64,000 nucleotides of DNA. It comes from Eutreptiella sp. 'Long Island Sound 2002'. Its lineage: Eukaryota; Euglenozoa; Euglenophyceae; Eutreptiales; Eutreptiaceae. Where the stretch lies: assembly GCA_964036045.1 (NCBI GenBank), contig OZ038382.1:9000853-9064852 (forward strand), read 5' to 3'. Under the pieces are notes generated by a model. It searched no databases and had not been told where the DNA came from. It saw nothing but the letters and a program-made list of their open reading frames with translations. Below are positions 22,501 to 30,780 of this stretch, one piece after another. Position 1 is the stretch's first letter; each line of letters starts with the position of its first letter. The translations under genes and the position numbers were made by a program.

Positions 22501-23610
22501 TAAGCACGCCAACGTGCTCCACGAACGCTGTGGCAAAGGCTTTCCATTGTTTTCGCAATACAGCTTCACTCCCTTGTGAGGTAGCTCGACAATGTCGATT
22601 GAAATGTCCATAATGTCCTTGAACCAAGATTGTTTTGGCCAGTTGGGGACAATTAAAATCGCCTTTGCGCCGGATTGCTTCAGCTTCTGCACCACACGAG
22701 GAAAAGCGTTGAAGGGCGGATCGATCCACATAGGTTCAGACCAGTCCTCACTCCAGGCATCGTCGTACAACTTTGGAAATCTTTTATTTCTGTTGTTTGC
22801 AAAGGCATCAACTTGCGGACGAAAATTGTGGTTCTTTTCGAAGTAATCCACCAGAATGTCCCGCCATTTGTCGACTACACGATAGCAAACTGACTTCCAC
22901 TTCTTGCAGTTCAATGATTCCAGCTTTCCTTCGTCGAATTCTTCTTGATTCCCTGTCCATTCCTGCCCATCTTGCTGAATATGCAGCTTATTTCGCTCCT
23001 TGAATTGGTGTATACTCTTGGTGTATGGGTGCAGATAATACAGGTCGGACGGGTTGCTGGTCGACGGATCCTGGAGGAAGCATGTCCTGTGTCCCATGGG
23101 CGACACACGGTGAGCGTGAAGCCATGGTTGACCCAAGAAGAAATTATACTTTATGGTGGCTTCATAGAATTTTCCAGGAAACCACTCCTCCGTCACTGTC
23201 TCCTCCATGCTCCAGACAGATTGTTTCACCAATCTGACCGCCAACTCTGCCTCTCTGTCGCCCCCTTCAAGGCGATGTCCGCTCACTCCCTCCAGGTGGA
23301 CAGGTGTCGAGGACATCTTCGCCTCGTCCTCCTGCAGAAAGCCTCTCCTCACCAGATTGACCTCTGAACCATTGTCAATCAGACATTTGGCAAGTTTAAC
23401 CTTACCATCTGTCGTGCTGACCTGGATCCAGCAGACAAACTGGCGCTGCTTGCCCCGCCGGACAGCGCTGAGGACCCAGGCAGGGTACAGGAGGCTGGAG
23501 GAACGCGCCAGCCGATCCCAGCAGCGTCCATCCACCGCCCCAACTACCCTGATGGGCTTTGTTTCCTGCCACTCAACCCCAGTGTTGGGATTTGGGTCAA
23601 GTTGGCTTCC
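19591..23610 (-). CDS. pol: Gypsy-1 pol: protease, Dam-like domain, RT, RNase H, partial integrase
   Basis: Same frame as gag; first Met at 23,535 (residue 1 below). Order: retropepsin-like protease with IDNGSEVN (Asp54); adenine-methylase (Dam)-like domain, about 240-347, with VDAFANN and WIDPPF (272-275); RT about 595-760 with VVDYRALN, LDLRHGFHRMPL and YIDD (724-727); RNase H about 885-1010 with RTDAS and TDHKS; HHCC zinc domain (KHWHQ...CKQC) near 1170-1230. The integrase core is lost after VTADVFELG, and the last ~60 residues look like non-homologous read-through. Protease, RT and RNase H motifs look intact. Without core integrase and 3' LTR the copy cannot move on its own. Confidence 0.88.
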   Translation of the reverse strand, partial: GSQLDPNPNTGVEWQETKPIRVVGAVDGRCWDRLARSSSLLYPAWVLSAVRRGKQRQFVCWIQVSTTDGKVKLAKCLIDNGSEVNLVRRGFLQEDEAKMSSTPVHLEGVSGHRLEGGDREAELAVRLVKQSVWSMEETVTEEWFPGKFYEATIKYNFFLGQPWLHAHRVSPMGHRTCFLQDPSTSNPSDLYYLHPYTKSIHQFKERNKLHIQQDGQEWTGNQEEFDEGKLESLNCKKWKSVCYRVVDKWRDILVDYFEKNHNFRPQVDAFANNRNKRFPKLYDDAWSEDWSEPMWIDPPFNAFPRVVQKLKQSGAKAILIVPNWPKQSWFKDIMDISIDIVELPHKGVKLYCENNGKPLPQRSWSTLACLVDGNLGDFWRDDSEMGTEEVISNSSRIDEIEVDRDDRERNPDVSSRKEGRTIGVPQENASIHSNSSPSDKNQAKNVKISSKNDDKFPRFSPELTGMQLNSSDLSFKTFVHPLNWWDPTEERAQVTFIRQQCDDEVWNEGAKNMRPRPTIRKLVDIMSVIKCGNQVDGDKISARRDAVFEDYKDDVLSGKLWKNPPIRCENGGAKIEIIQGSKVHKQRPFHLHGTKAEALRKIIERNLYEFGWLEGCMSSEWCSAPFTVPKTPPADQSIIDAWRLVVDYRALNAATVPDAHPLPLIEKEIAARPKGKLFTVLDLRHGFHRMPLRKEDRHLTAMCTPCGTVQWTVLPMGLKNAPSMFQKMMETILFQKHKSLNLQEFCSIYIDDLLIATPLGKNFDECLKLHEEQVRKVLEVLRQKKLVCGLKKGKMFLQSVEFCGSVLEDGTKRPAPGKMAALQLWERPKTITQLRAFLGCCNYYHEFLALYAKFSGPLTELLKVGKIEGKKGSQVKLKWTAECEEAFTGLKEALANVVTLKTPWLDGRPFYIRTDASRYAIGATIEQVDDQGHHHPLAFWSRKLTTRQRNWSPREQEAYAILCALRRYEGWILGHRVEVLTDHKSLESCRTEHVDTPGGPAGRRGRWHETLSRFDLHVTYIPGRYNTVADAGSCWAYPASEAYSEVSFHGTATDKAEVIEFDKEEQALIKKHGLQCSIKNRMKVELVRCKEITKADQTERVNSDSESSLPLLNVFPVTGSKAKSTLPPQQKDKETFFLYVDWTKRYKEDKFFGSVYHKLKGDKPYDSEETSDFKIQGDKLFWQGRICVPDCLIDQYVKHWHQNETSHGHSCVLEQELRHRVYTGDLKSACERVAKECKQCQRNIPKNQKAEGLLKGLPIPERLFDKVTADVFELGQIQRECLHTRKPIDGVLLIQENDAPPEEIKRKIVFSDLRNPPNNFTPLFGEVAKFRTLTKKEEQ

Positions 23611-24024
23611 CTATTGCCATTCTTCTTTGACGTTCGGCTGCACGTCCTGTACTTGTCCTTCGTCAACCCATTCTTCTCCTGCTTCAACGGTATTGACTCC
23701 TTTTCCACGTCCACGACCACCAAATGACTTTCCACCACCACCTTTCTTACCTCCTTGGCCTTTGTTGTTGGAGGTGTTGGAACTGGGGTTGGATTCGTTG
23801 GATCTGCCCTTGCCTTGACCTCCAGTATCCTTGTTGTTGCCGAAGGTCTTGTTAGCTGGCTGAAACACTGGCGTCTCCGTATACAGGGGATTGCCATTCA
23901 CCTTGGAATCCTCTTGATTCCCGGACTTTCCTTGTCCCTTTCCACTCTTTTCGCCAGATTTTCCACCAGATTTTCCACCAGCATCGGTCCATCTTGAGCC
24001 GCTTGGATCTCCGCCTTGCTGCGA
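23611..24024 (-). CDS. Gypsy-1 gag C-terminal extension (after in-frame TAA)
   Basis: The gag frame continues without further stops for ~137 codons as a Gly/Lys/Gln-rich basic segment (SGGKSGEKSGKGQGK, GGKSFGGRGRGKG) of nucleocapsid type, ending EEWQ then TAG. It is probably the natural C terminus of gag, with the TAA at 24025-24027 a later mutation. The TAG at 23611-23613, in context CAA TAG GGA, would be the real gag/pol stop because pol follows in the same frame. Confidence 0.6.
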   Translation of the reverse strand, partial: SQQGGDPSGSRWTDAGGKSGGKSGEKSGKGQGKSGNQEDSKVNGNPLYTETPVFQPANKTFGNNKDTGGQGKGRSNESNPSSNTSNNKGQGGKKGGGGKSFGGRGRGKGVNTVEAGEEWVDEGQVQDVQPNVKEEWQ

Positions 24025-26832
24025 TTAATCTTTTGGTGTCCGATCCCTGTTCTTTCCTTTGGATTGCCCTTTACCCTCACCCCTTCCATGCTGGTCAGCA
24101 TCTCGTGCTCCATCCTGCTGGGGAATTTTGGGAGAATTTCCCTTTCCATCCATTTTGGACTGAATTGTCTTGATATCTGAGGGCGTCCACCTGTGATCTG
24201 CGGTCGTGTGAGTCGCCGCTCGACCTTCCTTTCCAAGGGCAATGCACACGGAGCATCCCTTCTCACTAACAGCACTGACCTTGCCTCTGAAGCCTTGTGC
24301 ATCCTGTGACTTCTGGCGTTCTAAGTTTGCATACTTTTCAAGTTGGTCCCAGATCTGTTCGACTCCATATGAGAAGATCCACGGCCGCACCTTCAAAACT
24401 GTCCCCTTATACTTCACTTTTCCATCCACCATGCTACAGAAAAACTCCGACTGTTCAGAATCATGGAAACCAACTCTCCATCTGCCCTCACGAATGGTGA
24501 TGTCTTTCAATCCCGTAGCACTGATAGAGTGTAGCAACTCACGAACTGCCATTTTTCCCATAGTCTCCGGCAATCCTCCGACTTCAACCCAGTTGCCCAG
24601 GACTTTTTGGTCCGCCTGGGAGTCCCTGATCTTCTGCTTGGTCTCCGGCGTGACCTTGCTCAAAAGAATCTTCTTCATCTCGCCTTCAGAAAGGCCTTCT
24701 CCCGAGTTCTCCGCCTCCTGCACCAAAAACTCCCAATCCTGCCTTGCTATTTGGATCTCTTCAAGAAGCAATTTCTTGATCGCCCTGAAGTTCTCAAGAC
24801 GGTTCCTGTAATGATCCTCAGGGAGTCGAGAGCCTTTCTTTTTGAGACTTCGCCACAGCTCTTCATAAGTCAGGGGATCTCCTTGATTCTGCCTTTCCAC
24901 ATAAAGATTATATGTACTTTCCCTGAGTTTGCCAGTCAAACAGTCCATCAACCCGAGAATCCAGAGTTCCTTGTCCAGTTTCTCCATCTGCAGCCAAACC
25001 ATGAATTGTCTTTCGAAGGACGCCCAGTAGTTTGGGTGTCCTGAGAACTTGGGCTGCTTCATCACTGAACCTCTAAGCCTCATGTGCAAAGGATTGAGCA
25101 GGTGGTTCAGGTTGAAACCTGTGGATGTGCCAACAGGATTGACAAAAACTGGGTTGACGGCGGCGCCTCCCATTGCCTGTGCTTGAGCAATTGCAGCCGC
25201 CAGCAACGCCTGGTCCACCGTAGGCTGTACAAACGGCGTTGATTGTGCTTGATGAAGCCTCATCTCCTTCAATTTCTTCTGTTTTTCCTTCAATTTCCCT
25301 TCCTTTTCTTTCTTTTCTTTGTCCTTCTTCTTCAAGGCCATTGATCTCTCCTTCACGGTTGTCTTTGCATTTCCATCAATATCACCAACAGTACTTACGG
25401 ACAGTACAGACCTTCCTGACGAAGATTCTCCTCCTTCGGTACCCAGATTAAGCCCAATAGGACTTGTAAATCCAGTAGGGGGAATACCAGAATTTCCAGT
25501 AAAAGCTGGGTGTGAACCAGTAAAAGCTGGGGGTGCCGGAGAATGTGGAACGCCGTAAGGCGTGGATGCAGGTGCAGCTGAGGAGGTAGGTGCTGGGTGA
25601 CTTGCCATTGTAGCCGCTGGTCCAGTGAGCCCAGTAGTGCTCAGATTTTGTACCAGATTGGTCAATTTTTCCAGCTTCTGCTCCATCTCCTTCCACTTGC
25701 TGTCGTCATCCCGCTTTTGCTCCTTGGCAGCCTTCTTCAGCTCCTTCACCCTGTCTTCCAGCGACGAAATCTGGCGTCGACAAGAGCAGTCCTTGGCACA
25801 CTCACCGCACGATGGGCATCTGGTACCTTTTCCTTTGCTTCTTACCTCATCAACCCAAGTATCAACACTAGAGTTGGAGTTGGGAAGCTTGGACAGTTGC
25901 TCCCTGGAGAGGTGAGAATGTGTCGAATCACACCTCATTTCGTCGACCTCTCCGTTGTTCGGACCCCAGGCGCCCGACGGACCAGCGTGCTGATGCACAT
26001 TCTGGCGTCTTTCCTCGGCAATGATGGCCATCTGAACCATCACGGCAGCCTGGTGGTCGAACTGGTCCATCAGCTCCTCCCAATCCTCTTGTTCCTGCAA
26101 TGTGGCGTCGGGTCGCAGGCGGCCACTGTCCCTGATGAACTGGCACGGCGCCCTGAACCAGTCCCTCAGACGGCCTCGATAGCCTGCCTCCGCCAGTAGC
26201 CAATTTTGGCGGTGCAAGAACTCCTGGTTCCAGATTTCCTGGAAGTGGTTTTCCCAGTATTCACCAGAATTCTCACTAATGCCAGTATTAGACGGCTCTC
26301 CTTCGCTGCTGCTGTCTTCAAGATCAGGTAGAGCGGGAGAGCTGGAACCAGATTCACTTGAGGAGGGAGATTCTCGACCGGGTTTAAGGTTGGGTGGGGC
26401 GTTCATACAACAATCAGCACAAGTATGAACTCCAGGCCAATGCCTATGGCCACAGTAGGGACACCCTGGAGGTTGATCCTCGGTCTGCTGGGGAGAAGCC
26501 ACGAATGTAACCTCAGGGGGAACACGAAGTGACCCAGTACGAGTGATAGCCCCGCTAAAGTCCGATGATCTCAGGGTGTCCGTGGAGATTCCAGAAGCAG
26601 AGTCATGATTTCCTCTGCTACCATGTAACCGCTGCATAGTGGCGGATCTTTCTTGTAATTGCGAAGCCTGTAGCCTTGATGCCCCAGGGGTCGTAACGCC
26701 CGACACTGCCCCTGATATCTCCGAACCCAACTGACCCTCTTCAGACCCATATCCAGCCTCTGGGAGCGACATATGCGAAGCACTTGTGAGCCCATTGAAC
26801 TCCATGGTGGAATATGAATAGTCAGAAAACAC
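24025..26832 (-). CDS. gag: Gypsy-1 gag polyprotein
   Basis: 935-codon frame giving the structural protein of the particle. Residues 124-141 form a compact Cys/His cluster (CPYCGHRHWPGVHTCADC). A second Cys-rich patch (CPSCGECAKDCSC) and a coiled coil lie around residues 335-395. A Lys/Glu-rich charged stretch is followed by a capsid-like region with paired Trp/Leu motifs. Near residue 860 is a degenerate knuckle (CSVC with later His residues), then a Gly/Lys-rich tail. The first ~70 codons lie in the LTR, and the next Met (143) is after the first zinc cluster, so a start inside the LTR seems required. The frame ends in TAA, but the same frame stays open beyond it. Confidence 0.75.
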   Translation of the reverse strand: MFSDYSYSTMEFNGLTSASHMSLPEAGYGSEEGQLGSEISGAVSGVTTPGASRLQASQLQERSATMQRLHGSRGNHDSASGISTDTLRSSDFSGAITRTGSLRVPPEVTFVASPQQTEDQPPGCPYCGHRHWPGVHTCADCCMNAPPNLKPGRESPSSSESGSSSPALPDLEDSSSEGEPSNTGISENSGEYWENHFQEIWNQEFLHRQNWLLAEAGYRGRLRDWFRAPCQFIRDSGRLRPDATLQEQEDWEELMDQFDHQAAVMVQMAIIAEERRQNVHQHAGPSGAWGPNNGEVDEMRCDSTHSHLSREQLSKLPNSNSSVDTWVDEVRSKGKGTRCPSCGECAKDCSCRRQISSLEDRVKELKKAAKEQKRDDDSKWKEMEQKLEKLTNLVQNLSTTGLTGPAATMASHPAPTSSAAPASTPYGVPHSPAPPAFTGSHPAFTGNSGIPPTGFTSPIGLNLGTEGGESSSGRSVLSVSTVGDIDGNAKTTVKERSMALKKKDKEKKEKEGKLKEKQKKLKEMRLHQAQSTPFVQPTVDQALLAAAIAQAQAMGGAAVNPVFVNPVGTSTGFNLNHLLNPLHMRLRGSVMKQPKFSGHPNYWASFERQFMVWLQMEKLDKELWILGLMDCLTGKLRESTYNLYVERQNQGDPLTYEELWRSLKKKGSRLPEDHYRNRLENFRAIKKLLLEEIQIARQDWEFLVQEAENSGEGLSEGEMKKILLSKVTPETKQKIRDSQADQKVLGNWVEVGGLPETMGKMAVRELLHSISATGLKDITIREGRWRVGFHDSEQSEFFCSMVDGKVKYKGTVLKVRPWIFSYGVEQIWDQLEKYANLERQKSQDAQGFRGKVSAVSEKGCSVCIALGKEGRAATHTTADHRWTPSDIKTIQSKMDGKGNSPKIPQQDGARDADQHGRGEGKGQSKGKNRDRTPKD
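26612..26623 (-). other. Gypsy-1 primer-binding site (initiator Met tRNA type)
   Basis: Minus strand TGGTAGCAGAGG, directly after the LTR. It is complementary to the 3' end (CCTCTGCTACCA) of a common eukaryotic initiator-methionine tRNA. The same 12-mer abuts the Gypsy-2 LTR. Confidence 0.8.
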
Positions 26833-27104
26833 GGTCTACAAAAATGGAGCAGACATAGAATCTCATTGGGCATCCATCGCACATAATGACTCAACGTGAA
26901 ATCATTCGAAAGAATTTAAATAAATCCGATTGGGAAATCACGAAAGACAAATGCGACTCGACGCGCGCTCACAGGCGACATCTGGCGGCGAACGGAAAAC
27001 ATGAAAACAAGCGGAAAGTTTACTGCACTAATGTACATCTGAGAATCATTGAAATTCTGATCACATTGATGTATAAATTGAGTGCTGTCACTGCTGCCGT
27101 TACA
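26624..27104 (-). repeat. Gypsy-1 5' LTR
   Basis: On the plus strand the segment begins TGTAACCGCTGC and ends GCTGCCGTTACA, giving the TG...CA termini and short inverted repeats (TGTAAC/GTTACA) typical of LTRs. The inner end abuts the primer site. A TATA-like TTTATACAT (minus strand) lies near 27,070. The gag frame starts inside it at 26,832. No partner LTR is found in the window, so the boundary rests on the termini and the primer site. Confidence 0.75.
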
Positions 27105-30100
27105 CTGGCGCCCCATAGTCTGTGCAGTCACGGAGGTCAAGATCGTCTGGACCATCCTCCTGCGCCGCATCCGCCCCCACGTGGACCCCCACATACCGGC
27201 CAGCCTCTGGGAGGCCATCCCGGGCCGGTCCCCACACGAAGCCATCTTCCTCCAGGACACCATCGCCGACATGGACCCAGTGGACCTCATCACCGCCTCC
27301 CTCGAGGTCAAGGGAGCCTTCCCAAACACCCCCTGGTTCCTTCTGGAAGCAGTATGGAAACGCATGGGCCTCCCCTACTACAATTTCGCCTCCGACTACA
27401 TCCGCACCCGCAAATACACAGTCGGCACCGGGGCGGGCCTCACCCCCTTCCTGGAGCCAGGCAGCGGGGTCCCCAAAGGAGGAGCGGAAGGCCCCTTCCT
27501 GTACCTCCTTGTGACACTCCCCCTAGCGCTCAAAATCGAACAGGATTACCCGGCCCACGCACCCTATCGCCTCCTCTCCCACCTAGTGGGCTTCGCGGAC
27601 GACACTAACCTCACGGTCGCACGCACACCACAAGAACCCCACACCCCAGACGCCGGACCGACATTCACCCAAAAAGCCAACCACTTACTGGACGTGACCA
27701 TCTCCTACCTCTCCCGCAACAACCTCATCGTCCCCCCCACAAAGTCCAAGGCCATAATCAAGGGGTCTGCCACAGCCCCCACCCTGGGGCCACAAGGGCC
27801 CCCCATGCAAGTCGTGGAAGCCACCACCCACCTGGGAGTGATCCAGACCGCCATCCCTGAGGATACCACCCTCCCTCCCAAGTTGCAGTTCCACCTGGCC
27901 CATCTCCCCAGATACGCGTCCCCGGCACCAAGGCCCTCTCCCTATCCCACCAGATCCTGGCGTACTACCTCACCATGGTCTTGAACGCCTCCATAGGCTT
28001 CCAGGCACTCCACCTGACACACCCCACCACCGCCCTCCAGCCAGCTACACGCGCCGTCACCAAGGCATGGGCAGCACACAGGGGCTGGCCCACCTCCATA
28101 CCCACTCGCGCCATCCATGCGGCATGGCCCCACTATGGGGACGCCATAGGGGACGAGGTGAAAGCGGCCTACACCAGGCACACCGCCCTCCTCCTTCACC
28201 GCATGACCCAAAACCACTCACCGGAAGTTCGCGAAGTCGCCACGATCCGCCTCCCAGCCGCACAGGAGGCCCGCAACACATACCCACGCTGGATACTCCG
28301 CCAGACGGGCATGCCCACCAGCATCAACACACGCCTGTGGAACCATCTGCAGCTTCTACTCCCTTCCCCGCACCACGCCATACTCACCAACCACATATGC
28401 CCGGAGGAAGGACCCCTGGCGGTCCTCTGCGGGGACCTCCACCATCACCCCAAAGGCACCATCGACACCATAGACCTCGTCGGGGCCTCCATCACAGTAG
28501 TATACGTCACCCTCCCCCAAATGCGGGTCCCTCAGCGCAGCGGGGCACACCACACCCCCTTCCTACAACTTCCCGAATGGCCTCAATACCGCCTCTTCCG
28601 CCAGTACCTCACACAGACGGCACAAGCAGCGGGGCACACTCTGCCGGGAAGCCAAGACATGAAGGCAGCCTGCCGGGACTTCAAAAAACAACACCCCTGT
28701 CCCGTCCCAGCAACACCGCCCTACACAAACCCCGGCTGAAAACACGAACCTGTCCCCCCGGTGACGGGCCCAGTCCCACCGCTAACCCTACTACTGGCCC
28801 CGAACGACGCCAAACCCACACAGACCACCGTCATCCACCACGAGGCAAAATGGCGCATACCAAAACACCACATGACCGCCCAAGACCTGCCGGGGGTCCC
28901 CCAAGACTCCCAGAGCATGACACGCACATGTTGGGCCTGTGACCCCAATGCACCCACCCCACCATGGCCCGTATTGCACCTCATAGCACGCCGGCACACC
29001 CACCCCACAGCCCACCTGCCGCCACAGGCCTACGCATGGGTGGCCCCATGGTTCCACCACACCGATGCGTACCCCACGGTGGCATGAAACCCGGACCACA
29101 AACCCCAGTGGCTATTTACCACAACGCCGACCTGGCCCCGCCCCGACCCTGCAGGAATCGCCATGCGTTACAGCATGTACTAACCGGGCAGAACGGGCAA
29201 GCACAACCACCCCTACTATCCGCTCCACCACTCCTGCCACACACCGGAACACCGAACACAAACCCTGACATGCCGCGACTCTAACCTGGACACGGCCTAC
29301 ATCCTCCACTACATCTACTCCTACGTCACACAAGGACAACCAGAACAAGAACTCATAGCCATGTCCCCCCACACGAAGCGCATCATCTCCAAAGGAATAG
29401 GGGTGTACGCCACCCCCATCCTGCAGCCCACAACCCCGGTGGCGCACCTCACCACGGACCTCGCCATATACGCCTACCTGCCCATGAAACCATGCCGCCT
29501 CCCTGAGCCATCACCGGCGGACCTGCTCTTCTTCACCGACTCCTCAGGCGAAACCGCCCTCACGCCCATCACCGGGGGGGCCACCCTGCAACTGACCCAC
29601 ACCAGGGGACACTAGCACATGGACCACCACACGGGCCACAACACCTACGGGGCCTCCTCCCACGGGGGGATGGGGGCCATCGCTGACGCCATTGCCAAAA
29701 TCGCGGCCCACCTACCCGCCCACCTCCCGCAGGTCGTCCGGGTCTGTTTCGTAGTGGACGCCACTGTCGACAAACACCTACTCCTCCGCATAGCAAGACA
29801 ACCACTCCACAAAACCACTGCAACGAGCCTCGGCAACCAAGCACTGCTGCTCCGGAAAGCCCTCCGCAGCCTTCCCCCCTACGTCCAACTTCACATCGTG
29901 GAACAAGAGTCCCACAGGCACCAATACGGAAATGGCAAGGTCGACATCTAGGCAGTACACCAGCGCACTACGCACCTGCCGACCCTCCAGGTGCCCAACC
30001 GCGACCGAAATCACACACACCTCCAACATTGACCCCCAAAATCGGAGGCCCATCAGACCCCGGAATGGGTGCCGGAAGACGCCCCCTATACCTCAAAACA

Positions 30101-30780
30101 GAGCATACCACGACCCCAACCCCATCCAACATCTCGCCCGCGTGCTCGGCGACACGGACAGCCAAGCACACATCCAAGAGCTCCAGAAGAAACTGACAGT
30201 CCCCCTCTACCACTCGGCGCTACGCCCAGCGTGCATCCCAGCCCACCTTCAGAAACGACGCATCCAGCTCCTCAGGAAGCAACTACCACTCCTCACCAGG
30301 GTCGCCCGATGGCTTGCCCGCAAGCACATCCACGTCCCGAAAGAACACACCTGCTGCCCGTGCGACCACACCACCCCGGAGGACTGGGAACACTTCAAGA
30401 TATGCCCCCTCCATACGGGCAGGGACACACTAGTGGGCTGGTCCCCGGCGGAACCCCTACAGCAACACGAAGGCTGCCCAGCCCACAGCCACGCACACCA
30501 GGCCACGGAACACCTCTTGAGGGATCCCCTGGTCAAGGAAGCCACTATGAGAGGGGCGGTGACACAGGCCCTACACAAACGCCTCACCAAACATGCGGAA
30601 AACCCGATGGGGGCAGCAGCGCACCTTCAGCTAGAAGCAGTCCGCAGAGCAGCGGCCCAAATGGTACACCGCAAACACCTCCTGCTGACACACACGGAGC
30701 AACTCACCGACCCCACCGCCAGGGAACACATGCTGCGTCTCATCCATTACCATGCTGTGCATGACCCAGAAGTCCACTAA
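27105..30780 (+). pseudogene. LINE family B: RT, RNase H and zinc-binding C terminus (5'-cut, decayed)
   Basis: Begins abruptly at the RT motif WRPI next to the Gypsy-1 LTR. RT motifs in order: ITASLEVKGAFPNTPW, GSGVPKGGAEGPF and the catalytic FADDTNL (~27,595). A thumb region follows in a shifted frame (27,975-28,739). RNase H-like motifs are FFTDSSGE, FVVDATVD and YGNGKVD, across a TAG at 29,613. The C-terminal part has a zinc-binding CCPCDH...HFKICPLH, as in many LINE tails. Breaks: frameshifts near 27,905 and 29,950; in-frame stops at 28,737, 29,085 and 29,613. RT motifs differ clearly from LINE A (which has DARKAFDTAPHG), so it is a separate family. Confidence 0.8.

Larger units (their letters stand above)
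19591..27104 (-). mobile_element. Gypsy-1: Ty3/gypsy LTR retrotransposon, 3'-truncated
   Basis: From 5' (high coordinate): a 481-bp LTR, an initiator-Met-type primer site, gag, then pol with protease, a Dam-like domain, RT, RNase H and the integrase zinc-binding domain. Integrase similarity stops near 19,770, before the catalytic core is complete, and no matching 3' LTR is visible downstream. The element lies inside LINE B: the base after its outer LTR end continues a LINE reverse transcriptase at a WRPI motif. Base composition is near balanced, unlike the flanking GC-rich LINEs. Confidence 0.88.

Noticed and set aside
27105-27118. TGGCGCCCCATAG as a lysine-tRNA-type primer site for Gypsy-1
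   Set aside because: It is on the wrong strand for the element and is the WRPI codons of the LINE-B reverse transcriptase. The true primer site is at 26,612-26,623.
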